A DNA stretch of 64,000 bases from Cupriavidus gilardii (GTDB lineage: Bacteria > Pseudomonadota > Gammaproteobacteria > Burkholderiales > Burkholderiaceae): positions 1-64,000 of the forward strand of contig NZ_JABTYE010000018.1 of NCBI RefSeq assembly GCF_013314895.1. The letters are read 5' to 3'. The notes under the pieces are model-generated. The model did not search any database. It was not told the DNA's origin and was given only the letters and a program-made list of their open reading frames with translations. Below are positions 50,735-59,769 of this stretch, piece by piece (the first letter of the stretch is position 1; each line of letters opens with the position of its first letter). Position numbers and translations under genes: made by a program.

Positions 50735-51989
50735 GCGGCAACAGTTGCTCGTCGCGGAACAGATTCTCGACGCGCTCGCGGGCGCGCACCAGATGCACCG
50801 CGTCGCCGTCGACCATCACTTCGGCCGCGCGCGGACGGGTATTGTAGTTCGAGCTCATCACGAAGCCATAGGCGCCGGCGGACATCACCGCCAGCAGATC
50901 GCCCGGTGTCACGGCCAGCGCGCGATCGCGGCCCAGCCAGTCGCCCGATTCGCACACCGGGCCGACCACGTCATAGGTCACGGCCTCGCCCGCATGCGGG
51001 ACCACCGGCTCGATGCGATGGAACGCCTCGTACATCGCCGGGCGCGCCAGATCGTTCATCGCCGCGTCGACGATGCAGAAGTTCTTCGCCTCGCCGGGCT
51101 TGAGGAATTCGACGCGCGTCAGCAGCACGCCCGCATTGCCGACCAGTGAGCGGCCCGGTTCGAACAGCACCTCGCGATGGCCGTGGCCGCGCTGCGCCAC
51201 GCGCTCGAGCAGCGTGCGCGCGAAGCCGGTGATATCGGGCGGCGTCTCGTCGTCATAGGCGATGCCCAGCCCGCCGCCGACATCGATATGCGACAGCACG
51301 ATGCCTTCGCGCTCGAGCGCCTCGACCACGTCCAGCACCTTGTCCAGCGCCTCCAGATACGGCGACACCTCGGTGATCTGCGAGCCGATATGGCAGTCGA
51401 TGCCGGTGATCTCCAGGTGCGGCAGCGCGGCGGCGGCGCGGTAGGTCGGCAGCACGTCGTCGAAGGCGATGCCGAACTTGTTGCCCTTGAGTCCGGTGGA
51501 GATATACGGATGGGTGCGCGCGTCGACGTCCGGATTGATCCGCAGCGACACGCGGGCGCGCTTGCCGACGCGGCCGGCGACGGCATTGAGGCGGTCCAGC
51601 TCGGGGATGGATTCGACGTTGAAGCACAGCACGTCGTGCGCCAGCGCCAGTTCCATCTCGGCCTCGGACTTGCCGACGCCAGAGAACACGACCTTGCGCG
51701 GATCGGCGCCTGCCGCCAGCACGCGCTGCAGTTCGCCGCCCGAGACGATGTCGAAGCCCGCGCCGAGCTGCGCGAAGACCTGCAGCACGGCGAGATTCGA
51801 ATTGGCCTTCATCGCGTATTGCACACGCGCGCGATGGCCGGCGCAGGCGGCGGCGTAGGCCTGGTACGCAGCGGTCAGCGCCGCGCGCGAATAGACGTAG
51901 GTCGGCGTGCCGAATTGCTCGGCGATACGCGCGAGCGGCACCTGTTCGACGGCGAGAGCACCGTCGCGGCGATGGAAGAATGCGGTCAT
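50730..51989 (-). CDS. lysA: Diaminopimelate decarboxylase
   Basis: A 419-residue PLP enzyme of the alanine racemase-fold decarboxylase family that makes lysine from meso-diaminopimelate. Lys61 in VQYAMKANSN binds PLP. The HIDVGGGLGI glycine-rich loop, the EPGRS phosphate-binding motif and the CESGDWLGRDR active-site cysteine motif are present. The ATG at 51989 is one base after the stop of lptM, so translation is coupled. Convergent with msrQ. Confidence 0.96.
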   Translation of the reverse strand: MTAFFHRRDGALAVEQVPLARIAEQFGTPTYVYSRAALTAAYQAYAAACAGHRARVQYAMKANSNLAVLQVFAQLGAGFDIVSGGELQRVLAAGADPRKVVFSGVGKSEAEMELALAHDVLCFNVESIPELDRLNAVAGRVGKRARVSLRINPDVDARTHPYISTGLKGNKFGIAFDDVLPTYRAAAALPHLEITGIDCHIGSQITEVSPYLEALDKVLDVVEALEREGIVLSHIDVGGGLGIAYDDETPPDITGFARTLLERVAQRGHGHREVLFEPGRSLVGNAGVLLTRVEFLKPGEAKNFCIVDAAMNDLARPAMYEAFHRIEPVVPHAGEAVTYDVVGPVCESGDWLGRDRALAVTPGDLLAVMSAGAYGFVMSSNYNTRPRAAEVMVDGDAVHLVRARERVENLFRDEQLLPR

Positions 51990-51990
51990 G

Positions 51991-52236
51991 TTATCGGGCG
52001 GCAGGTGCGGACGCGGGCGCGGCGGACGACGGCGACGAGGAGGTGCGGGCGGGCGGTGTGCGCGCCGGCATCGGCGCGGCGTCCGGCTGCGACAGGCCCG
52101 GATCGGGAACGTTGGGCTGCACCGGCGCGGGCGGCCGCTGCGGCATCACCAGCGGGCCGCGAATGCCGCATCCTCCGAGCAGGGGCATCGCCAGGCCGGC
52201 GGCAAACGCCGCTACAATCGCAACACGACGCAACAT
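51991..52236 (-). CDS. lptM: LptM (YifL)-family small lipoprotein
   Basis: An 81-residue lipoprotein with a signal peptide MLRRVAIVAAFAAGLAMPLL and a lipobox ending at Cys23. The hallmark CGIRGPL right after the cysteine matches the LptM/YifL motif (CGLKGPL), followed by Pro-rich sequence. In E. coli LptM helps mature the LptD lipopolysaccharide-export pore. The gene just ahead of lysA (or dapF in enterics) is a conserved linkage. The tail here is Pro/Ala/Ser-rich and longer than usual. Confidence 0.85.
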   Translation of the reverse strand: MLRRVAIVAAFAAGLAMPLLGGCGIRGPLVMPQRPPAPVQPNVPDPGLSQPDAAPMPARTPPARTSSSPSSAAPASAPAAR

Positions 52237-52405
52237 CGGGTCGTCCTTGAAAACAGGGGTCGAACGGGAGGCGGACCGGATGGACCGGATTCGCCGAGGC
52301 CGGGCAGCGATGCCGGCAGGCATCCGGAGCGGCCCGCAGAACAAATGCATCAGCCGCTCGGGTCCAGACAGGGACCGGCCGCGGCTGGCGGTCTTGGAGT
52401 GTAGC

Positions 52406-52741
52406 ATGTCCCTTTTGAGCGAAAGCGAGTTCCTGGCGCTGGCGACCGGCGAGCTGGATCGGCTGGAAAGTGCGATCGAACAGGCGGCCGATGCGGCCGA
52501 CGCCGATATCGAAATCAACCGCAGCGGCAATGTGATGGAGCTCGAGTTCGAGGACGGCTCGAAGATCATCATCAACAGCCAGGCGCCGATGCAGGAACTG
52601 TGGGTCGCGGCGCGCGCGGGCGGCTTCCATTTCCGCCGCGACGGCGACCGCTGGGTCGACACGCGCGAGGGCACCGAGCTGTATCAGGCGCTGTCGCGTT
52701 ATCTGAGCCAGCAGGCCGGGACCACGCTGACGTTGGGCTGA
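52406..52741 (+). CDS. cyaY: Iron-sulfur cluster assembly protein CyaY (frataxin)
   Basis: A 111-residue frataxin homologue that binds iron and modulates the IscS desulfurase. The acidic first helix (SEFLALATGELDRLESAIEQAADAADAD) and the beta-sheet residues GSKIIINSQAPMQELWVAARAGGFHF are typical. It is divergent from lptM-lysA; the 169-nt gap (52237-52405) should hold both promoters. A bidirectional terminator separates it from the convergent mrcA. Confidence 0.95.
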   Translation: MSLLSESEFLALATGELDRLESAIEQAADAADADIEINRSGNVMELEFEDGSKIIINSQAPMQELWVAARAGGFHFRRDGDRWVDTREGTELYQALSRYLSQQAGTTLTLG

Positions 52742-52769
52742 TACCCGCGCCGCGACAGGCCGGACAAAC

Positions 52770-52803
52770 AAAAAGGCCAGCCCATCATCGGGCTGGCCTT
52801 TTT
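52770..52803. terminator. Bidirectional terminator between cyaY and mrcA
   Basis: A perfect 14-bp inverted repeat, beginning with five A and ending with five T (52770-52783/52790-52803), with a 6-nt loop. It can end transcripts from both convergent genes. Confidence 0.95.
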
Positions 52804-52838
52804 GCTGTGCCTTTCGTTGTGCCATCGGCTCGGCCGCA

Positions 52839-55217
52839 TCAGCCGCCGCCGAACATCTCCAGAATGCGGCGCTTCTCCTGCTCCAGATCGGCAGCCGATG
52901 GCGCGCCCGGATCCGGCGCCTTGCCCGGCCACGGATCGCCAAGCCCGACCGACGCCACGCCGGCGCCGCCGGCATTCTCTTCCAGCGTCCAGTCGCCGGC
53001 CACCATCACCACGCCTTCCGGCGGCTGGCGATCCGGGCTCTCGGGCACGCCCTTGAGCATCTTCGACATGTAGCTGATCCAGATCGGCAGCGACAGACCG
53101 CCGCCGGTCTCGCGCACGCCCAGGCTCTTGGGCTGGTCGTAGCCCATCCAGGCCACCGCCACCAGCTTCGGCGTATAGCCGGCGAACCAGGCATCGACCG
53201 CATCGTTGGTGGTACCGGTCTTGCCCGCCAGGTCGTTGCGGCCAAGACGCTGCTTGGCGGTATAGGCCGTGCCGGTGCGCACCACGTCGCGCAGCATGCT
53301 GTCCGCGATAAAGGCCGTGCGCGCATCGAGCACCCGCACCGCATCCTCGCCGGCGCGCTGCGGCTTGGTCTCCGACAGCACGTTGCCGCGCGAATCCACC
53401 ACCCGCTGGATCAGGTAGGGATTGATGCGATAGCCGCCGTTGGCGAACACCGAGTAGGCGCCCGCCATCTGCAGCGGCGTGACGCTGCCCGAGCCCAGCG
53501 CCATCGGCAGATAGGCCGGATGCTTGTCGGCCTCGAAGCCGAAGCGCGTAATGAAGTCCTGCGCGTACTGCGTGCCGATCGCGCGCAGGATCCGCACCGA
53601 CACCAGGTTCTTCGACTTGGCCAGCGCGCGGCGCATCGTCATCGGACCTTCGAAGCGGCCGTCGTAGTTCTTCGGCTCCCATACCTGGCCGCCGGTATCG
53701 GGACCGATCGACAGCGGCGCGTCGTTGATCACGGTCGCAGGCGAAAAGCCCTTCTCCAGCGCGGCGGTATAGATGAACGGCTTGAAGCTCGAGCCCGGCT
53801 GGCGCCACGCCTGCGTGACGTGGTTGAACTTGTTGCGGTTGAAGTCGAAGCCGCCGACCATCGCGCGGATCTCGCCGTCCTCCGGGTTCAGCGAGATGAA
53901 TGCCGCGGCCACCTCGGGCAGCTGCGCCACCGACCACGCACCCTTGTCGTTCTGCACCACGCGGATGATCGCGCCGGGACGGATCTTGACCTTCGGCTGC
54001 GCGTTGGCCGCCAGCGACGGCGCGATATAGCGCAGCGCGGACCCTTCGATCACCACTTCCTCGCCGGACAGCAGCACCGCACGGACCTGCTTGCTCGATG
54101 CCGCGGTGACCACTGCGGAGCGCATGTCGTCGCTGGCCGGATGCTCGACCAGCGCATCGTCGATGGCCTGCTCGCGCTCGGCCGGATCCGACGGCAGATC
54201 GATGAAGGCCTCGGGGCCGCGGTAGCCGTGCTTGCGCTCGTAATTCATGATGCCCGCGCGCACGGCCTCGTAGGCCGCGTCCTGATCGGCCTTGGTCAGC
54301 GTGGTGTACACCGTCAGGCCGCGCGTATAGGTTTCCTCGCGGTACTGGGCGTACATCAGCTGGCGCACGATCTCGGCCACGTATTCGGCGTGGGTCGAGA
54401 ATTCGTTGCCCTCGTTGCGGACCTTCAGCTCTTCGTGCACCGCCTCGTCGTACTGCTGCGGCGTGATATAGCCCAGGTCGCGCATGCGCTGCAGGATGTA
54501 TTCCTGCCGCACCTTGGCGCGCTTGCGGTTGACCACCGGGTTGTAGGCCGACGGCGCCTTCGGCAGGCCGGCCAGCATCGCCGCCTCGGCCACCGTGACG
54601 TCCTTGATGGACTTGCCGAAATACACGCGCGCGGCGCTGGAGAAGCCGTAGGCGCGCTGTCCCAGATAGATCTGGTTCATGTACAGCTCGAGGATCTGAT
54701 CCTTGCTCAGGTTCGCCTCGATCTTGTACGCCAGCATCATCTCGTAGATCTTGCGGGTGTAGGTCTTCTCGCTGGACAGGAAGAAGTTGCGGGCGACCTG
54801 CATCGTGATGGTCGATGCGCCCTGCGACAGGCCGCCGCGCAGATTGGCGAGGCCCGCGCGCAGCACGCCGATGAAGTCGACGCCGCCGTGCTCGTAGAAG
54901 CGATCGTCCTCGATCGCCAGCACGGCCTTCTTCATCACGTCGGGGATCTCGGCGATCGGCACGAAATTGCGCCGCTCCTCGCCGAATTCGCCGATCAGCA
55001 CGTTGTCGGCGGTGTAGATGCGCAGCGGAATCTTGGGACGGTAGTCGGTCAGCGTATCGAGCGACGGCAGATTCGGCGCCGCCACCAGAAGCGCGTAGCC
55101 GAGCAGCAGGGCCACCGTGACGACACCCGCGGCCATCAGGCCCAGCGCCCAGTAGCTGGCGCGTATCCACAGCGGGCGGCGAGCCGGTTTAGCCGGCTTC
55201 TGTTGTGCAGTAGCCAT
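52839..55217 (-). CDS. mrcA: Penicillin-binding protein 1A
   Basis: A 792-residue bifunctional peptidoglycan synthase in the inner membrane. After a membrane anchor (about residues 22-47), the glycosyltransferase domain has its catalytic Glu103 in AIEDDRFYEHGGVD. An OB-like insert follows, then the transpeptidase with SSFKP (catalytic Ser), SKN and KTGTT. The tail ends in a polar EQEKRRILEMFGGG. It is divergent from the pil genes, the standard mrcA-pil arrangement. A TATAAT -10 for this gene lies at 55246-55251 on the reverse strand. Confidence 0.96.
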   Translation of the reverse strand: MATAQQKPAKPARRPLWIRASYWALGLMAAGVVTVALLLGYALLVAAPNLPSLDTLTDYRPKIPLRIYTADNVLIGEFGEERRNFVPIAEIPDVMKKAVLAIEDDRFYEHGGVDFIGVLRAGLANLRGGLSQGASTITMQVARNFFLSSEKTYTRKIYEMMLAYKIEANLSKDQILELYMNQIYLGQRAYGFSSAARVYFGKSIKDVTVAEAAMLAGLPKAPSAYNPVVNRKRAKVRQEYILQRMRDLGYITPQQYDEAVHEELKVRNEGNEFSTHAEYVAEIVRQLMYAQYREETYTRGLTVYTTLTKADQDAAYEAVRAGIMNYERKHGYRGPEAFIDLPSDPAEREQAIDDALVEHPASDDMRSAVVTAASSKQVRAVLLSGEEVVIEGSALRYIAPSLAANAQPKVKIRPGAIIRVVQNDKGAWSVAQLPEVAAAFISLNPEDGEIRAMVGGFDFNRNKFNHVTQAWRQPGSSFKPFIYTAALEKGFSPATVINDAPLSIGPDTGGQVWEPKNYDGRFEGPMTMRRALAKSKNLVSVRILRAIGTQYAQDFITRFGFEADKHPAYLPMALGSGSVTPLQMAGAYSVFANGGYRINPYLIQRVVDSRGNVLSETKPQRAGEDAVRVLDARTAFIADSMLRDVVRTGTAYTAKQRLGRNDLAGKTGTTNDAVDAWFAGYTPKLVAVAWMGYDQPKSLGVRETGGGLSLPIWISYMSKMLKGVPESPDRQPPEGVVMVAGDWTLEENAGGAGVASVGLGDPWPGKAPDPGAPSAADLEQEKRRILEMFGGG

Positions 55218-55245
55218 TGGGTAATACCTAGTTGGAGGTGCCCGG

Positions 55246-55251
55246 ATTATA
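55246..55251 (-). promoter_or_regulatory. -10 element for mrcA
   Basis: A perfect TATAAT on the reverse strand, 29 nt before the mrcA start codon. No good -35 is seen 15-18 nt upstream. Confidence 0.5.
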
Positions 55252-55525
55252 TCGCTCGCATCCGCGGCTCCCGGGCGGGTAGTGCCGTGGCGGGCGCATC
55301 CATGCTGTTACAAGTTGTAAGACCGGAAAGTCGTCGCCGCTCGTACCAGTATGGGCGCCAGCAGCCTAACTGCAATCGCGCCGTGACTTGCGAAAACCGG
55401 CGCGATGGGCATGGCGTCGCATTGCCGGTGCCATGTCCGGCTGCCGACAATCTGTCCATCGGCGCGCCATGCGGGGCGGGAGTGCGAGGGGCGCGCCCGC
55501 CGGGAAAGCGGCGTGAGACACCGGA

Positions 55526-55615
55526 CCTGGACAGGCTTGGGCAGGCCTGGACAGGCTTTGTACCAGGCGAGGCGGGCAGGAACGGGCAGGGCGAACAGGG
55601 CGAACAGGGCGAACA
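55526..55615. repeat. Direct repeats upstream of pilN
   Basis: CCTGGACAGGCTT occurs at 55526-55538 and 55546-55558. Three perfect copies of GGGCGAACA follow at 55589-55615. Confidence 0.85.
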
Positions 55616-55715
55616 GGGCGGATGGCTTGCGCTCGGCGGCGAGAAAGGCGGTTAGAGCCGCATTCGCGCCGCCGAGTTCAACGCCGCGCCGGATGGACGG
55701 AGGAAAGGAGGCATC

Positions 55716-56384
55716 GTGCGAGCGCAGCAGAGGTGGCGGTCGGCATGGCATTCGGTCAGGGATCGTGGACAGCATCTGGCCAGTCGGGCCGGCTCGTTGC
55801 GCCCCGGTTGGCGCGCAATGGCAGCCGTGGCGGCCACGGCGGTGCTGGCGGGCGGCTACGTGCTCGATCGGCGTATCGCGGCCGCCGAGGCGGAGAATCG
55901 TGCGTTGGCCGAGCGGGCGCGCCGCTGGGAAGTCCCGGCGCACGAGGCCGAGGCACTGCGCCAGCAGATCGGCGCGGCGAGCCGGCGTGGCAGCGCGCTG
56001 GACACGCTGCTGCAGAGCCGGGGCCGGCCGGCGCAGTTGCTCGATGCGCTGGCCAGCCACGTGCCGCGGGGCATCCAATTGCGCAGCGTCGGCCAGCGCG
56101 ACGATACGGTGACGATCGAAGGCGTAGCGCGGGGTCACGAGCAGGTGGCGAGCCTGATGCGTGTACTGGAGCCGGCGCCGTGGCTGGCCCGCGTCGAGTT
56201 GATCGAGTCGCGGGCCGAAGCGCCGGTGTCTGGCGCGGCCGCAGCGGGCGCAGGGGCAGAGCCGCGCTTCGCGTTCGCTGTCCGGCTGGTCTATCGTCCT
56301 TGCGCCACGGCAGCCAACGTCGGCACGGCCGGTGCGTGCGCGCCAACGCCAGCGCGGGACGGGAGCCCATATGGCGCCGGATGA
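55716..56384 (+). CDS. pilN: Type IV pilus inner-membrane protein PilN, without PilM-binding motif
   Basis: A 222-residue bitopic membrane protein of the pilus alignment complex. One helix lies at about residues 35-50 (MAAVAATAVLAGGYVL), followed by a coiled coil (RIAAAEAENRALAERARRWE) and the PilN fold with LLDALASHVPRGIQLRSVGQ and SLMRVLEPAPWLARVEL. From family knowledge, PilN normally begins with an INLLP-type motif that docks into PilM. Here the N terminus is MRAQQRWRSAWHSVRDRGQ and shows no such motif. The start is GTG at 55716 after AAAGGAGG. The C terminus overlaps the next gene by 14 nt. Confidence 0.85.
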   Translation: MRAQQRWRSAWHSVRDRGQHLASRAGSLRPGWRAMAAVAATAVLAGGYVLDRRIAAAEAENRALAERARRWEVPAHEAEALRQQIGAASRRGSALDTLLQSRGRPAQLLDALASHVPRGIQLRSVGQRDDTVTIEGVARGHEQVASLMRVLEPAPWLARVELIESRAEAPVSGAAAAGAGAEPRFAFAVRLVYRPCATAANVGTAGACAPTPARDGSPYGAG

Positions 56385-57465
56385 CGAAGACGAGATCCCA
56401 CCCGGCTCGGCGTCGTGGCTTGGGCAGTGGGCCGATCGCGATCGTTCGGAACTGCGCGGGCTGTGGCCGATCGTGGTCGCGTGTGCGGTGCTGGCGGCCG
56501 GGTGGCAATGGCATTGGCGCGACAAGCTGGCCTTGCTGAACAGCCGGCAGGCCGAGCACGCCGGGCTGCAGCAGTCGGCCGGACGACTGGCGGCCGAGGC
56601 GGCGAGCGTCGAGCCGATGCGGCGGCGGCTGGCCGAACTGAAGCAGGCGCTGACGGTGCGCGAGCGCCATCTGCCCGGCCATGGCGGCATCGACGATCTG
56701 CTGGTCACGTTCAGTTCGCTCGCCAGCGCGCATGGCGTCCGGATCGGGCTGTTACAGCCGCAGGCCACGGTAGCCGGCGCGGACTTCGCGCAGACGCCAT
56801 TGACGCTGCGTATCGACGGAGGCTATCGCGAGATCGCGGCATGGCTGGCCGGACTGGCCGCCTTGCCTCGCCTCGTGACACTGCAGTCGATGCAGTTGGC
56901 GGCCGGCAAGGGCGACGGCGCACTGACGATGGAGGCGGTCGTGCTGGCCTATCGGGCGCTCGATGCTGCCGAACGCCCCGCGCCGCAGCGCACGACGCGC
57001 GCCGCGCGAGGGAATGGCGGACACGACGCCGCCCCAGCGCCGACATGGCATCCCGCACCGCTGGACCTTGCGCCTCGCGTGCCGCTGCTCGAGGCCGCGA
57101 ATGCCGGCACGGTCGGTTCCGCCGGGGCCGATCCCTTCGCTGACGCGCGGCTGCTCGCGCCGGAATCCGCGCCGCCCGACACTGCAGCCGCGGCGCGGGC
57201 GCGCGAGCCGCTGGAGGCCTATGCGCTCGAGCAGATGCGGATGGTCGGGAGCCTGCAGAGCGCGGACCGCGCCTACGGCGTGGTGTGTGTGGATGGCGCG
57301 GATGGGCTGGTCGCGGCGCTGCAGGTGGGTCAGCGCCTGGGCCGCCGCGACGGCGTCGTGGTGCGCATCGAGCGGGACGAGATCGTCCTGCGAGAGCGGG
57401 TCTGGAACGGGGAGGATCGATGGATCGAAACGACGGCCCGCCTCGCGCTCGATGCGCCGGCGTGA
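56371..57465 (+). CDS. PilO-PilP fusion protein
   Basis: A 364-residue protein joining two normally separate pilus proteins. Residues about 1-205 are PilO-like: a short cytoplasmic part, one helix (LWPIVVACAVLAAGWQW), a coiled coil and a periplasmic domain with YREIAAWLAGLAALPRLVTLQ. A Pro/Ala-rich linker follows. The C-terminal part from DPFADARLL is PilP-like: LEAYALEQMRMVGSLQ, then DGLVAALQVGQRLGRRDGVVVRIERDEIVLRE. The lipobox that usually anchors PilP is absent, as expected if PilO's helix serves as the anchor. GGGAG at 56361-56365 supports the ATG. Confidence 0.85.
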   Translation: MAPDDEDEIPPGSASWLGQWADRDRSELRGLWPIVVACAVLAAGWQWHWRDKLALLNSRQAEHAGLQQSAGRLAAEAASVEPMRRRLAELKQALTVRERHLPGHGGIDDLLVTFSSLASAHGVRIGLLQPQATVAGADFAQTPLTLRIDGGYREIAAWLAGLAALPRLVTLQSMQLAAGKGDGALTMEAVVLAYRALDAAERPAPQRTTRAARGNGGHDAAPAPTWHPAPLDLAPRVPLLEAANAGTVGSAGADPFADARLLAPESAPPDTAAAARAREPLEAYALEQMRMVGSLQSADRAYGVVCVDGADGLVAALQVGQRLGRRDGVVVRIERDEIVLRERVWNGEDRWIETTARLALDAPA

Positions 57466-58928
57466 TGGGGCTGATCCCGTGGGTGCTGGCGCTCGCGCAT
57501 GCCGCGCCGCTGCACGTGCTGGCCGCGCCGGCCGCGGCCGCGGTGGCCGCGTCGTCAGCCGACGCCGCGCCTTCGACATCGCGCGAACGCCTGTCCCTCA
57601 ACTTCCAGCGCGTCGATATCCGCGCGCTGCTGCAGGTCTTTGCGGACTTCACCGATCTGAACGTGGTCACGAGCGACAGCGTGCAGGGCAATCTGACGCT
57701 GCGGCTCAAGGACGTGCCGTGGGAGCAGGCGCTGCGCATCGTGCTCGATGCCAAGGGACTGGCGTCGCGGCGCGAAGGCAATGTGCTGTGGGTGGCGCCG
57801 CGCGCCGAACTGGCGGCGCGCGACCGGCAGGAACTGGAAGCGCGGCAGCACGTGGCAGATCTGGAGCCGGTCCGCAGCCAGGTGTTCCAGCTGAACTATC
57901 AGCGCGCCGACGATGTCCGCAGGCTGCTGCTCGGCAGCGGAGCTGGCGCGCCCGCTGCCAGCGCGGGCTCGTATGGCGGGCAACAAGGACCGCAGCATGG
58001 GCAGCCCGTATCGTCGGCCCGCCTGCTGTCCCGCCGCGGCAGCCTGACCGCGGACGCCCGTACCAATCAGCTGTTCGTCTCGGACCTGCCGGAGCGGCTG
58101 CAGCAGATCGCCGAATTTCTGGCCCGCATCGATGTGCCGGTGCGGCAGGTCATCATCGAGGCCCGCATCGTCGAAGCCGACGACAAGTTCAGCCGCAATC
58201 TGGGCGTCAAGCTGGGCTTTGCGGCGCAGTACGGCAACAGTCGCGTCGCCGATGCCTTGCCGAACGTGCTGCCCGGCGCGGCCGGCGAGCCCGGGCCCTT
58301 GCTCAGTCTGCCGGCCGGCGCGCTGCATGGCGCCGATCCTGGCCATCTGGCGGTCAGCCTGTTCAACAGCGCGGCCAGCCGTTTCGTCGCGCTGGAGCTG
58401 TCGGCGCTGGAGGCCGACGGCAAGGGCAAGATCGTGTCGAGCCCGCGCGTGGTGACCACCAACAATATCAAGGCGCTGATCGAGCAGGGCACCGAACTGC
58501 CCTATCAGGCCGCGACCTCCAGCGGCGCGACTTCGGTGCAGTTCCGCAAGGCCAATCTGAAGCTGGAGGTGACGCCGCAGATCACGCCCGAGGGCCAGGT
58601 GCTGCTCGATGTCGACGTCAGCAAGGACAGCGTCGGCGTGCAGACCACGCAGGGCTTCGCGATCGATACCAAGCACGTGCAGACCCAGGTGCTGCTCGAG
58701 AACGGCGGCACCGCGGTGATCGGCGGCATCTATACGCGCGCCGAGCGCGGCGACGCGGCCAAGGTGCCGCTGCTGGGCGATATCCCGGTGCTCGGCCGGT
58801 TGTTCGGCAGCCGCTCGGTCTGGCGCGATCGCACCGAGCTGCTGGTCTTTCTGACGCCGCGCATCCTGCACGATGCCGTCTCGCCGGCCCGCCGCCATTC
58901 GCACGCCCCGCTCGGCGGGATGCAGTAG
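57420..58928 (+). CDS. pilQ: Type IV pilus secretin PilQ, short form
   Basis: A 502-residue outer-membrane secretin. After a signal-like N terminus come an STN/N0 domain ([27 protein letters not shown]), an N1-like domain ([19 protein letters not shown]) and the secretin barrel. The barrel signature includes [32 protein letters not shown] and [34 protein letters not shown]. PilQ of related pili is usually about 700 residues with AMIN domains that bind peptidoglycan; these are missing. The ATG at 57420 after GGAGG gives a positively charged signal start; the ATG at 57465, overlapping the previous stop, is an alternative. Confidence 0.88.
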   Translation: MDRNDGPPRARCAGVMGLIPWVLALAHAAPLHVLAAPAAAAVAASSADAAPSTSRERLSLNFQRVDIRALLQVFADFTDLNVVTSDSVQGNLTLRLKDVPWEQALRIVLDAKGLASRREGNVLWVAPRAELAARDRQELEARQHVADLEPVRSQVFQLNYQRADDVRRLLLGSGAGAPAASAGSYGGQQGPQHGQPVSSARLLSRRGSLTADARTNQLFVSDLPERLQQIAEFLARIDVPVRQVIIEARIVEADDKFSRNLGVKLGFAAQYGNSRVADALPNVLPGAAGEPGPLLSLPAGALHGADPGHLAVSLFNSAASRFVALELSALEADGKGKIVSSPRVVTTNNIKALIEQGTELPYQAATSSGATSVQFRKANLKLEVTPQITPEGQVLLDVDVSKDSVGVQTTQGFAIDTKHVQTQVLLENGGTAVIGGIYTRAERGDAAKVPLLGDIPVLGRLFGSRSVWRDRTELLVFLTPRILHDAVSPARRHSHAPLGGMQ

Positions 58929-59055
58929 ACTGAGGCCCGCCTTGCGATGCAGCCACGCACATGCGGCCGGATCCGGCAAATCCCGCCGCCGATTTGCCGT
59001 CTGTGCCGGCCGCGCGCCTGCACGGGTCTTGCCCCGCCGGGCCCGACATAAGAAG

Positions 59056-59769
59056 ATGATGCCGTTTCCAACCCGCGAGCCGCCTGCAGAGCGCCGATCG
59101 GCTCGCCGCGAATCCGTGACCGCTTCCCGCCCGAATCTTTTTTTCGTCGGCCTGATGGGCGCCGGCAAGACCACTGTCGGCCGCACCGTGGCCCGCCGCA
59201 TCGGCTATTCCTTCTTCGATTCCGACCATGAGATCGAGGCGCGCTGCGGCGTGCGCATCCCGGTGATCTTCGATCACGAAGGGGAGAGCGGCTTTCGCGA
59301 CCGCGAGGCGCAGATGATCGACGAACTGACGCAGCGCGAGGGCATCGTGCTGGCGACCGGCGGCGGCGCGGTGCTGCGGCCGGAGAACCGCAGCCGGCTG
59401 AAGGCGCGCGGCACCGTGGTCTATCTGCGCGCCAGCCCGCACGACCTGTGGCTGCGCACGCGGCACGACCGCAACCGGCCGCTGCTGCAGACGCAGGACC
59501 CGAAGGGGCGACTGGAGGCGCTGTACGCCGAGCGCGACCCGCTTTATCGCGAGGTCGCCGATTTCGTCATCGAGACCGGCAAGCCCTCGGTAGCCCAGCT
59601 TGCTAATATGGTGCTGATGCAACTCGAGATGTCCGGCTGGATCGCCGCAGTGGCCGGCGGCAGCGAGGCCCATCCCCATACCGACGCGGACGCGGGCACC
59701 AACGCCAACGCGGACGCCAATGCCGACGCCGAGCCGTCGCAAGATGCCAAGACCGATGATCACGCTTGA
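59056..59769 (+). CDS. aroK: Shikimate kinase
   Basis: A 237-residue kinase that phosphorylates shikimate, step five of the aromatic pathway. The P-loop [11 protein letters not shown] is at 32-42, the shikimate-binding SDHEIE and FRDREAQ segments follow, and [13 protein letters not shown] is present. Family members are about 175-190 residues; here the ends are extended, with an Asp/Ala/Asn-rich repeat tail (about 35 residues) that overlaps the start of aroB by 14 nt. Two adjacent ATGs (59056, 59059) are possible, and a GTG near the P-loop is a shorter alternative. Confidence 0.93.
   Translation: MMPFPTREPPAERRSARRESVTASRPNLFFVGLMGAGKTTVGRTVARRIGYSFFDSDHEIEARCGVRIPVIFDHEGESGFRDREAQMIDELTQREGIVLATGGGAVLRPENRSRLKARGTVVYLRASPHDLWLRTRHDRNRPLLQTQDPKGRLEALYAERDPLYREVADFVIETGKPSVAQLANMVLMQLEMSGWIAAVAGGSEAHPHTDADAGTNANADANADAEPSQDAKTDDHA

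Larger units (their letters stand above)
55218..55715. other. mrcA-pilN gap, no pilM
   Basis: Nearly 500 nt lie between the divergent starts of mrcA and pilN, where related genomes carry pilM (about 350 codons). No frame here resembles PilM. The region holds the mrcA promoter, a 13-bp direct repeat and a 9-bp tandem array, and ends with a strong AAAGGAGG ribosome binding site for pilN. Confidence 0.7.

Noticed and set aside
53520..55655. A 711-codon plus-strand frame opposite mrcA that runs into the pilN upstream region
   Set aside because: Low-complexity antisense product; the mrcA protein on the other strand has all catalytic motifs.
55218..55715. Hidden or frameshifted pilM fragment
   Set aside because: The gap is under 500 nt and none of the frames shows PilM-like actin-fold motifs; the longest frames are low-complexity.
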